From Myotis daubentonii (taxonomy: Eukaryota > Chordata > Mammalia > Chiroptera > Vespertilionidae): a stretch of DNA of 64,000 bases. A program made the position numbers and the translations under genes. The notes below the pieces were generated by a model, which saw only the letters and a program-made list of their open reading frames with translations, had not been told where the DNA came from and ran no database searches. The stretch's first letter is position 1. Each line of letters starts with the position of its first letter. This document shows, in pieces, positions 25,246-35,391 of the stretch. The stretch spans positions 47,539,501 to 47,603,500 of the forward strand of contig NC_081844.1 in assembly GCF_963259705.1 (NCBI RefSeq), given 5' to 3'.

Positions 25246-25526
25246 TTACTGGTTACATGAATAGATGGCCAGGAGCCTGTTGTAGGAATGCTTTAGAGAA
25301 CACTTTAGTCTTTAAGGTCCCTAGCACTGTTTGGTAATGACCTCATTTTCACAAGAAAAGATAGTATTCACTGACTGTGATCATTTTTCTTGCATGGGAC
25401 ATGCCTGGGTCTTGGTGCCCCCTTCCAAAGATAAACTACATGTAACATCTGAAATTCCTTGCTGAAAATTCTTTCTTTTAGAAACCATTCTTGCTTACAA
25501 TTTCCTTTTCAATCCTTACCCAAGGA
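25246..25526. other. intergenic DNA, no gene
   Basis: No feature recognised. Confidence 0.4.
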
Positions 25527-25584
25527 TATGTTTATATTGATTTGATTTTTTTTTTTTGAGAGAGAGAGAGGGGGGGGGGAGAGA

Positions 25585-25642
<58 letters not shown>

Positions 25643-25768
25643 TCTAAACATCTATTGGTTGCTTCTGGTATGCAACCTGGGTACATGCTCTGACCAGGAA
25701 TTGAACCCATCCCTTATTGGTGTCCATGACAACACTCCAACCACCTGAGTCACCTGGCCAGGGCCCTG
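25527..25768 (-). mobile_element. VES SINE with long (GA)n tract, reverse orientation
   Basis: On the minus strand the head GGCCAGGTGACTCAGGTGGT, B-box region and body are followed by a long CT tract, seen as GA with a G9 run at 25559-25637 on the + strand. Confidence 0.88.
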
Positions 25769-26594
25769 CTGGCAATCTTTGATATGTGTTTTTAAACATC
25801 TCCCAAATGAGAGTGTGAGAGTAGTGACTAGATATCACCTTGGATACACATTGTTTCCCTGAAGGGTAGCAAGAAAAGCGGTCAGAACTTTTCTGCTGCT
25901 ACTCTGCCTTCTGGGCAGTCTGCCGTGCTGCCGTGTTCACAGCTTCCCGTAGTTTTAGATGCAAGTTGTGTTGCACTGAAGAAAGCAGGTCTTGAAAGTG
26001 TTTTTTCTTTTCTTTCTTTTTTTGTTTTTGAAGAATCACCACAAAGATAAATGCGGGGAAGAAATGCTTTAGGTGATTTTGCACCGATTCCACGTGGTTA
26101 GTTCCTTGTATTGTCACACTGTAGCCAGCCTTGGGCGGGGAATATGGACAGGCGCCTGGAGCATCACCCTGTGGCCCGTGGCCAGCCGGGGGAAGCAGAT
26201 TGAGTGGGTTTTAAACTCTGATAGAAATCTGGAAGCTGCCAGTGTTGCATACCACGGTGGATATTATCTATGTGTGTAATTACACGGGATCCCTCTGGTT
26301 CATTTGGTTTTATGCTACATTTATTAGATTTAGTCTTTTTAGTATCATGTGTACACTTACATATTTGTATTTGGAATCAACAATTCTGACACTTTAAAAA
26401 ATGGGACAATAGCACAAAAATTAATGCATGGCAACTATCCCTCGCTTTTAGAAATGGATATAAACCTGGCAATAGACTCCATCTTTGTAAGAGTAAGTTC
26501 TAGTTTTTCATTTATTTGATGAAGGTGGAGCCACCCCCAGGCCCAGCGCGACAGAGATAAGCAGCGCCTGTCCTGCCCTGGGGAACAGTTAGAG
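25769..26594. other. intergenic DNA, no gene
   Basis: No exon or named repeat recognised. Confidence 0.4.
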
Positions 26595-26957
26595 CAGTGG
26601 TTCTCAACCTGCGGGTCGCGACCCCTTTGGCAGTCGAACGACCCTTTCACAGGGGTCACCTAAAGATTAACCAATGGACACAAGACACGGGGGGGGGGGG
26701 CGGTAGGGGCCGGGGGAATGTCAGGGGCGGGGGAAGGAGACATATGTAATACTCTTTGTAATACTTTAAGAAATAAAAATTATAAAGTAAATAAATAAAT
26801 AAATACATCCTGATATCAGATATTTACATTATGATTCCTAACAGTAGCAAAATTACAGTTATGAAGTAGCAACGGAAATAATTTTATGGTTGGGGGTCAC
26901 CACAACACAAGGAACTGTATCAAAGGGTCGCGGCATTAGGAAGGTTGAGAACCACTG
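26595..26957 (-). mobile_element. SPIN-like hAT transposon interrupted by an L1 3' end
   Basis: The ends are CAGTGGTTCTCAACC and the inverted GGTTGAGAACCACTG, with perfect 8-bp target duplications agttagag at 26587-26594 and 26958-26965. Compared with the copy at 12174 it lies in the opposite orientation (the taatgccgcg arm is on the right, as cgcggcattagg). It keeps a middle segment (tttacattatgattcctaac, aaaattacagttatgaagta) missing from the 12174 copy. About 150 bp of foreign L1 sequence interrupts it at 26667-26815. There is no transposase gene. Confidence 0.93.
26667..26815 (+). mobile_element. L1 3' UTR nested in the SPIN element
   Basis: The sequence ccaatggacacaagacac, a long G-run, gacatatgtaatactctttg and a tail aagaaataaaaatt followed by (AAAT)n matches the L1 3' end also present at 59066-59193. 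It is a strongly 5'-truncated L1 insertion into the hAT element. Confidence 0.8.
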
Positions 26958-27088
26958 AGTTAGAGGTTCTCCCGGGATCGCCAGCCGGCCCAGTGCGGCT
27001 CTCAGCATTGGGGAAATGCTGCTCACCCACATGTGGGAACCGCTGGCCCAGGTGCAAAGTCATTTGCCTTTGAGGCTCTGGGCTATTT

Positions 27089-27306
27089 TTTTTTAAATAT
27101 ATTTTATTGATTTTTTACAGAGAGGAAGGGAGAGAGATAGAGAGTTAGAAACATCGATGAGAGAGAAACATCGATCAGCCGCCTCCTGCACACCTCCTAC
27201 TGGGGATGTGCCCGCAACCCAGGTACATGCCCTTGACCGGCATCGAACCTGGGACCTTTCAGTCTGCAGGCCGACGCTCTATCCACTGAGCCAAACCGGT
27301 TTCGGC
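27089..27306 (-). mobile_element. VES SINE, young-looking, reverse orientation
   Basis: Near-canonical VES on the minus strand (GCCGAAACCGGTTTGGCTCA head, CATCGATGTTTCTCTCTCAT body, poly-A tail). Target duplications gaggctctgggctattt at 27072-27088 and 27307-27323. Confidence 0.97.
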
Positions 27307-27323
27307 GAGGCTCTGGGCTATTT

Positions 27324-30267
27324 AACATAAAGCAATAGAAGCTTACTTTAGTTCTCGAAGTTCAAAATTCTGTATATAAAGTTAATTAGGCAAATCTATT
27401 TTTAATCTAAAATCTTCCTTTCCTAGAGACTTGAAGGGCCCTATAAATATTGTCGGAAGGTATTCCTTTTAGGGAGAAGGAAGAGATGAGAAAGAGTATT
27501 TCCTTTTAAAAATCCTGTTGTGAGTCATGGTCATATTATTCATCCAGCAAGGAAGAGATTGCTAACGACCTTTTAGAAAGCTAGAAACGAATCTGTCTCA
27601 GCCCAGATGTTAAATTCTTTCCCAAAGGGCACAAGCTCATGGATAGCAGAACAGGCTTTCCAATTCGGGGCTGTCTGACGGTGGATCCCAAGGTTTTTCC
27701 CCCCTACGGCTTACATCATACTGGTACAATCCACTACACTCATAAAGCCGCACTTACGGACTCCACTGAAAATACAGATTATATTTCCCCCCTACAGCAA
27801 GGCGATAAAGTTGTTAATCCAATCACTTCTACGCTCTGTCTCCTTTGTGTCAACAGACATGTCTGTGAGGCACCTGGCCAGGGCAGGGTGGAGTACTGTG
27901 AGTTTAGGTGGGTCTTTAACTTAATTATCTCTGGATTCTTCCAGGCAATATGACGACACAGGCTCATTCCTTGTAGGTGAGATAAGCATATGGTGGCATG
28001 GAACTGTTTCAAATGTCTTACCAGCACTTAGCACTGGTCATAATTCTTACGTGATAAGTAAAATGTTAGTGTGAGAAAAACACTGCAGATGGGCAAGACC
28101 AATTGTGATACGCCTCTCAAGGGCTCAGAGAGTTCTATTTTCTTCTGAACCATATCTCACGCATTGTTTCCCTGAGAACCACTGGCCAAATCTATGCAGT
28201 ATGGGCTTTAAAAATCTATGCCATTTCTTTGTGCTTTCCTCCTCTAGGCCTCTAAATGGATACATTTTGCCATTTGTAAATTTCAGGTTCCCTTCTTCAA
28301 CCTCCATAAAAGCAAAGTGTGTTTCTCCTTTGAGTCCCCTCCTTTAAATCTTTGTGTTACAACATCATGGGCCATCTGACAGTTAAAACTAAAATAACAA
28401 TACAACAAAACAGCCTCACTTTCTGAACAGGCCCTCAGCGCACGTTTCCCACGCCCTTGTTGGCCCTTCACTTCCTTTCCCTAATTTAGGTTTGTAAGCT
28501 CGATGCACAGGCACTTTGTTTATGTACAGCTGGTGCCTAGCACTAGTCTTGGATTTAACAAATATTAAATAATCGTGACTTCAGAATGATTATTTGTATT
28601 GGCGTTTAAAAAAATCACAGCTGGCCAAGAATACAGCCCTTTTCACTCAAGTGCCCTTGTCTGGTTTTGACACTCTTGGAGTAGACAGCTGTATGATAGC
28701 GTACGTACCTTTACCCTTGAAGATCACGTGGAGACCAGAGCTGGCAATAACTGTGGCTGCTCTTCCCCTCGGAAACACATTTACAAACTCTGCTCTGCAT
28801 ACCAGTTTGCTTGTGGATGCAATTTCAGTTGCGTATATGTAATGACCTTCACCTAACTAGAGAAACCCAGATACAATTTTATACAATGCTCCATTATGAT
28901 AGAATTGTTTCACTGGGTTAACTTTGGATGTTTGTAATAGAAGGTTGTTTTGTTTTTTCTTTTAAATCTTTAAATTATTAACTTGAGCATTCATGACCTG
29001 TAGTATGGGCTTTAAAAATCTATGCATTATGTACTCATTGATTGTGTAGTGGCATTTACATTGTTAAGTTTTAAAGTGAAGTCCTTAATTGTACCTCTTT
29101 TCAGGTTTAAAAAAATTAGTCTGTATATTTTCCCTAAACCCCTTTAAATTGGCAGACTGATTTTGGACTGCAGTTTTACAGGGCAACTCATAAAAATAAG
29201 TGCCAAACACTGGCAAAAAATAGAAGGAATTGACGTGGATCAAAAGTTTAACAGTGTATTTCCTTTTAGAAATGTCAGCATCCGCTTTCTGACAATAAGG
29301 AAATAAAGAAGGTTGTTCTCTCCCATTGGCCCAATATTTCAAATGTGAACAAATCAATGCAAGAAAGTAGTTATGTCAGTGTGAGGGATACAATAATGTC
29401 ACTAGATAGAACAGTTTTACTTGTTAGTTTAAATATTTTTGGATTTACATATTTATTTAATTTTATGTTGACGGCAGAACCAAGGTTAGCAGTATTGATA
29501 CATGAGAGAAGAAAAAAGGAAGGTCTTAGAACCAGTTCTAAAACACCTAAGCATATACATGTCGTCTACATTAATGTTTTTCTGACTTACGTGGCAGCAT
29601 CCTCAAAACGAAATTTATAATGATTTATGTAAAATCAAACCTAAAAGTCTGATTCTAATTGTGCTTTTGATACGCTGCATCTAAGTGGTTCCATGAGCTC
29701 TCTCCTATGAACACACTGTCTCTCTCCCTGGGTGTCTGCCACTGGCTTCTCCACGGGACTCCCACGATTGCGACTTGCAGGTGAATACAGAATTTCCTAG
29801 CAGAGTGTGCTCACTGAGAACGATACAGCGTCTAAACGACAGCCACTCTCCTGAGACTCTAACTGCCCTGACTACAAGGGTAGAGGTTACTGCAACACAA
29901 TGGGAAAAAAATGTGTTGTGGGGCGGGGGAGATAGGTGAGGAGTGTCTGTAATAGAATTCAACCTCGCCCACTCTCGAGCTTGTCTTCAGAGGGTTGGAA
30001 CCACCCGAGAAAATGGTAACCAGAGGAAGTGCTTGTCTTAGCAGAGCAGGGCAGCTTCCTGGTGGTTTCTCCCACCCTCGCCATTGTCCTAGGCGAGGTG
30101 AGTAAATGGAGCAAGTGCTGGCACGTGGATCAAGCTCCCACAAGGCCAGGGAAGAAACCATGTCTGTCTTATTTACCATTGGTATTCCAAGCATCAAGAT
30201 CAGTACCTCGCACACAGCACATAGTACATATTTATTGACTGATTGAACAGTAGACACTCAGTGGGAG

Positions 30268-30269
<2 letters not shown>
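27324..30269. other. intergenic DNA, no gene
   Basis: About 3 kb in which no exon, retrocopy or named element could be recognised, apart from MIR-like sequence near 30190-30245 (cacatagtacatatttattg). Open frames at 27639-27953 and 29859-30257 show no known domain. Confidence 0.4.

Positions 30270-30307
<38 letters not shown>
30270..30307. repeat. (TG)n microsatellite
   Basis: About 19 perfect TG units. Confidence 0.96.
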
Positions 30308-30308
<1 letters not shown>

Positions 30309-30330
30309 CAAAATGATCCTCTCTCTATGT

Positions 30331-30537
30331 CAGGGGTCCTCAAACTTTTTAAACAGGGGGCCAGTTCACTGTCCCTCAGACCGTTGGAGGGCCGGACTAT
30401 AGTTTAAAAAAAAAAACTATGAACAAATTCCTATGCACACTGCACATATCTTATTTTGAAGTAAAAAAAACAAAACAGGAACAAATACAATATTTGTATT
30501 TGCTTGTGGCCCGCGGGCCGTAGTTTGAGGACCCCTG
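30331..30537 (+). mobile_element. non-autonomous hAT transposon (CAGGGGTCCTCAAAC type)
   Basis: Perfect terminal inverted repeats CAGGGGTCCTCAAAC and GTTTGAGGACCCCTG, with the inner phrases agaccgttggagggccgg and ggcccgcgggccgtag. The flanks ctctatgt and ctctatag fit a decayed 8-bp target duplication. At 207 bp it has no coding capacity. It is a different family from the SPIN copies. Confidence 0.9.
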
Positions 30538-31699
30538 CTCTATAGTTAGAGAGATAGATATAGATATATCAATCCCTAATCTTGTGTCATAGTTGGACTC
30601 ATGGGAATTTAAAAAAAAATTATTTTAACTGAATTTTAAAGACGACTCTAAACATCTAATTTACATGATATCTTCAGGAATGTATTAGATTTTACGGTTG
30701 GAAAGACCCAGGCTATTAAAGTTACAAGTAGAATGGTATTTAGGCCAGGACTTAAAATGTATTTCTAGACTTAAAACCCTATGTTCTATGTGTCCTCTAA
30801 GAATTTTCTAGATAATATGATGGTTGTAGAGACAGAACAAAGAAACTCTCATTTTTAAACCTGCCTTTATGATACAGCACAAGAGATGGCTTACTTGGAT
30901 GATGGCTGGTTGACATAGTTTATTTCAGATGAATTGGCAAATGTGTCTCATTCTGTCGTCCATGTTATACCAAGCACCCTGTTGGTGCTCAGATGGTAAT
31001 AAAACAGCAATGCATGCCCATATCAGATGTCCCAGATGTTCAATGGTGATTAGTGTTATTAACATATGCAGATAAGTAGATGATAAATAGGGGGGAAATT
31101 AGCTTTAAATTGAAGTTAAATGATAGCTTAGAGGTGAGTTAGTCATTTTGTTGGTGGATCAGATACTATTATGCCTTACCTGAGGTCATTGGTGCGATTT
31201 ACTATCACAGTAGAGCATTCAGAAAAAGAGAGCTGGGTTGGCATCTGCAATTCATAACTTTCTGGCTGTGGGGACTGGGGTTCCTGCCTGCTGCCCACGC
31301 TTTGAAGGGCCCTGTCCTAACTTCACCTTTCCACATGGCTCAAGGAGTTCCCAACTCTCTGAGCAGCCGGGACCCTGGAACTTACTGTCCTGCCACCTGG
31401 AGGCCTGATCTTCCAAGGCTGGACCAGGGCTGCAGGACTCACCAGGGTGGCTTTTGTGAGGGGTCTGATGGAGTTTCAATGTGCAGGCTGGGGTGTCCTC
31501 ATGGGTGTGAGCCTTTTTGTGGTATGGGATGGAGCTGAGATGGGAAGAATATGGGGTTCGAGTTTCAGGCCGGAAGCCAGTACTCCCTGCAGCACCATGT
31601 CCGGTTAACTCATAGCTTTACGCATGTGTGATAGTGTGTATGGTTCTCCTTTTGTTAGCTTGTCCCAGGCCCTTCCAAAGTTAAAGGCAGGCCTGGAAC
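30538..31699. other. intergenic DNA, no gene
   Basis: AT-rich to 31230, then GC-richer. No exon or repeat recognised. Confidence 0.4.
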
Positions 31700-31945
31700 T
31701 AGGGCAAGTCAGGTCGCCTGACTTGACTCAGTTTCCTCATCTGTAAACAGGATAATAACTGTTCCACTAACCTCGAAGGAATAGGATGATGAGAATGATC
31801 TTAAAAATTACCATTTGTTGAGCGCATACAATGGTTCAAGCACTGTGCAGGGCACTTTGCATACATTATAATAGAGTCTTACAAATCTTCAGGGCACGCA
31901 GTTCTTGTGCATTTTTTATAGAACAGAAAACAGGCTCAGAGAGGT
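31700..31945. mobile_element. MIR SINE remnants
   Basis: The sequence ctcagtttcctcatctgtaa is the MIR core in sense orientation. It is followed by a reversed MIR-like part (ccatttgttgagcgcataca, ggcactttgcatacattat, caggctcagagagg). Confidence 0.75.
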
Positions 31946-32029
31946 TTTCTCTCCCAGCCCTGCCCCCCACTGCCAGGGACACAAGTGAGATACTATATGT
32001 AACAATCTCATAGACACAATGTAATACCA

Positions 32030-32960
32030 TAGGTATTCATTCATTCACACTGTGTCTTTGGAAATAGCAGTGAACAAAAGGAACAAAAACCATTGACTTC
32101 GGCAGCATACATTATAGTGGAGGAAGACAAACAATAAATAAAACGAATAGCTAAAATGATACAATATGTTAAGATGGTGGCAAGGAAAGGAAGAGAACTA
32201 AGACAGGGAAAATGACACTTGAATAAAGACGTGAAAGAGGCGAGGAAACAACATCATAGGTTTTGTTCTGTTTTTGGTGGGTTTGGGGGGAGTGCGGGGA
32301 TCATTCCGGTGGCAGAGGACCAGCAAAGGGAAAGGCCATGAGACTGGAGCTTGCTCACTGTGTTTCAGAAACAGCATGGAGGCCAACGGGGCTGGAAAAA
32401 ACGAGTAAGGGATACGGTAGTAGGAGATGGTCAGAGAGAGAAGGGGGGTTGGAACCGGATCCATAGGTATTTAGGCCACAGTAAGGACCCTGGTTTTTAA
32501 CTTAAATAAGATGGGGAGCTAGTGGATTTTTTAATTTTTATTATTATTTTTTTAAGCAGAGGAATGACTTGAGCTGGACTAAAAAGACTCAAAGTACACG
32601 GCTGGAGGCTAGCGCCCAAAGAGGAAGCTCAGGTGGGTGGTTATTGCAAAATATAGGCACAAGTTGATGCTGACCAGGGTCTTGGCAGTAGACGTGGTAG
32701 GTGGAGGTTGGATTCCAGATAAGGTACTTTGAAGGTCGAGCGGACAGGTTTACTGACCCTGTGGGGTGTAAGAGAAAGGGAGGAGTCAAGGAAGACGGCA
32801 GTGTTTTTCAGCTGGGCCATTGGAAGGGTGTAGATGGCATTGACTGGAATGGGAAGGCTGTGGGAGGGCGCATTTGGGGCAGGTAATCTGGAGCCTGGTT
32901 TGCACATGTTAATTCTGAGACGTCTATCAGACACCAGATGGAGGTGTCAGGTATTATTTT
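32030..32960 (+). mobile_element. ancient mid-repetitive element, second copy
   Basis: Same ordered phrases as the repeats at 23220 and 63150: agcagtgaacaaaaggaac near the start, acaataaataaaacgaat, a middle with agcagaggaatgacttgag, and gagaaagggaggagtcaagg towards the end. The family is not named with confidence. Confidence 0.5.
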
Positions 32961-33859
32961 TTCACCTCATCGGATTTGATTTTCTTCTTCTCTCCTTACA
33001 GTGCTATCATGGCACTTATTCGTGTTCTTTGCTTTCAAGGTGGTGGTCCATGTCATAGAGAATTTGATGCTAGGGTTTAACCAAGGGGTGAAATAGGGGG
33101 AAGCAAGAGGAATACAAAAGGGTCTACAGATCCAATTTTAACTTGGATCCAGTCTCACAGGGTTGCACAGCCCCTTCTCTAATTAGAAGCCACACAATTT
33201 GTTTCATGCCTCACAGGTCACTTAAGCACCCCCCCCTCCCCCCAATGTTTGCTCACGAGTTTAAAATAAACGAGATGTTAAAAAGGTATGTTTGAAAATT
33301 TGAAAACAGTTCAATGTACTAGGTCATAAAAGTAACAATCCTCCTCTAAGTATAGCCTCCGCATAGACATCAAAACATGGACTTGTTGGGAAAGGAGGAG
33401 GGGGGAGACAGATAAAAATAAAACCTCAGGACCAGACCAGCAGAGCTGTTCCTGGTGCTTGGCTGACCTCACACACCTTGACCTGGCTCAGAAAGGGAGA
33501 GGGAGGAGGACGTGAAGCAGCAGGAGTGGTGACATCTTAAAGGGCTAGGTTTCGGTGCTCTCTGCACCAAGGGAGTCCTGCTGGAAACTGTGGAGAAGGA
33601 CCTCTGCTCTGCCCAAGGCAAAGCCTGATTGGTCAATGTCTCCGGCTATGTCTCAAAACCTTCCAGGTCTCACGAACACCTTTAAACCTGGCATGTTTTC
33701 GTGTCTGGGGTGGTGTTGGGTCTAGTGTTGACACTGGCACGTTTCCATCTCCTTAATTTCGTGGTCATTCAAGTGTCTGATGGTGCCAGCACGAACGCTT
33801 TCCCTGCAGCAAGTGACAAATCAACAAAATAAATCCTTAGAGGATTTATGGTCTCGGGA
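32961..33859. other. DNA immediately upstream of the CpG island
   Basis: No exon recognised. An inverted CCAAT box (gattggtc) occurs at about 33629, and GC content rises towards the island. Confidence 0.4.
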
Positions 33860-34515
33860 GCGGCCAGGCGCCAACCCCCGGGTTCAAAACGATTGCCCAG
33901 TGCGGTGCCAGGACACCGGGACCCGCGCCACCTCCTCGGGCCAGGCTGTGCGGGGCTGTGACCCGCTCCTCCTTGGGCGCGGCGTCCCGCGGGCGGCCCC
34001 CGCGTGGGGCTCACCTGGCCCCAACCGAAGGTGAGGCTCCCAGGCGAGGGCGCGGCCGGCGGGCGGGCGCCGAGACCGCGAGGGGGCGGGACCCGGCGCC
34101 ACGGGCCGCCCCGCCCCGCGATGATGCAGCGCCCGCCGACTCGCCTCCGCGCTGTCACTCACTCCTCACCATGGTTGCAGCACAAAGCAACAAGCCCGGG
34201 AGGCCGCTTCCTCCCTGAGGATCGGCTCGGGCGGCCGGAGAAGACGCAGGAGGAGGAAGAGGCGGAGGAAGAGGAGGGGAGTCGCCGCTGCCCAAACACT
34301 CTCCCGCGGGGGCTGTGCGCGGCTCGCGGCTCTCGGACGCCCGCCGCTGGGAGTCGGACCTGGGCCGCCCGCGGCCCCCACCCCCTCGCCAGCCCCGCCC
34401 GGACCTGGAACAAAGTTGCTGAGAGCGACTGGGCCGGAGGGCTGCAGCCCGGGCCGGGCGCTCTGGCCGCGGCGGCGCCAGCGCCTGGGAAGCTCCGCTC
34501 CGGGCGCGCGGATGG

Positions 34516-34590
34516 GGGGAGGCGGCGGCGGCGGAGCCCACGGCGGCGGCCGGAGCTACGGAGGCGGCGGCGGCGGCGCGGCGGCCCGAG
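34516..34590. repeat. (CGG)n-rich tract in the promoter/5' UTR
   Basis: Interrupted CGG triplets in two clusters within the CpG island. Confidence 0.85.
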
Positions 34591-35175
34591 GGGATGCAGC
34601 AGCAATCGGGAGGGACGGCCGAGCCCACTAGACGATCCGGAGCGGCTGGGACAGCGGCCGAGGCCATCGGGCTGCGCGGCGCCCGGACCTGAGCCAGCCT
34701 TCCCCGCGGCGCCCCGGTGCCCGAGGACTGGGGGGCGCGGGCGATCCGAGCGCTTCCGGAGACCCCCGGGCGGCGGCGCGAGCCCCTGAGAGGAGGGGGC
34801 GACCCTCGGCGCGGGCGGGGAGAAGAGGCCCCGCCTGCACGCAGCCCTACCCCTCCTCACCGTCGCCCGCACCTCCCTAAAAATAACTCCGGCTCGCCGG
34901 GGCCAGGAGGAGCCGCCACTGTCCCCCGAGTGGAGCCGGGGAGGCGTGTCCAGCCAGGGCCCGGAGGGAGCCGGGCGCGCCAGGAAGCCTTGCCCGGCCC
35001 AGCGGCGAGGAATAGGAGGAAGGGGAGTTCCCGGCCGCCGATCCAGCCGCGGCGACCCTCCGGAGCTGCGCGCTGCCGGCGCCCCTCGCGCGGCCTCGCT
35101 CTCCCGCCAGGTCTCCTGCGCGCCCGTCCCGCGCTCCGGGCCCCGGGGCCCCGCCGAGCCGCCCCCCGGCGGGCC

Positions 35176-35201
35176 TCGCCGCCGCCGCCGCCGCCGCGGT
35201 T
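35176..35201. repeat. (CCG)n tract in the promoter/5' UTR
   Basis: About eight consecutive GCC/CCG triplets 120-150 bp upstream of the RAPGEF2 ATG, followed by a short GGGC-unit run at 35217-35234. Confidence 0.9.
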
Positions 35202-35322
35202 TGGCTCATTAGCCGCGGGCGGGCGGGCGGGCGGAGCGCGCAGGGCGGAGGCAGCGGCTGCGCTGGGCCGGGAGGAGGCCGACACGGGTGCGGAGCGGCC
35301 CCGGCCCGGCCCGCGGGCAGAG

Positions 35323-35391
35323 ATGGCTTCCTACGTGGATAACAGCTTCCGCCAAGCGGTGATGAAGAACCCCGCGGAGAGGACCTCCCAG
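35323..35391 (+). CDS. RAPGEF2: RAPGEF2 first coding exon (Rap guanine nucleotide exchange factor 2, PDZ-GEF1), 5' part only
   Basis: The ATG at 35323 sits in a strong initiation context (G at -3, G at +4) and opens 23 codons, beginning MASYVDNSFRQAVMKN and ending PAERTSQ. The exon stops in phase 0 at CCCAG followed by the donor GTGAGA at 35392. This N terminus matches the long isoform of RAPGEF2 as I know it; the paralogue RAPGEF6 has a similar ...ERTPE junction. RAPGEF2 activates Rap1 and Rap2 at membranes and junctions, using a cyclic-nucleotide-binding-like domain, a REM domain, a PDZ domain, a Ras-association domain and a CDC25-type catalytic domain. None of these is in the window; they are encoded in later exons. 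The frame stays open upstream of the ATG to 34717, so translation could in principle start earlier. The residue before Q is S where I expect P. Confidence 0.85.

Noticed and set aside
34004..34872. Long overlapping open frames on both strands of the CpG island (for example 34004-34789 +, 34159-34872 -)
   Set aside because: GC-rich DNA has few stop codons. The frames overlap one another on both strands and show only low-complexity Arg/Pro/Gly/Ala sequence.
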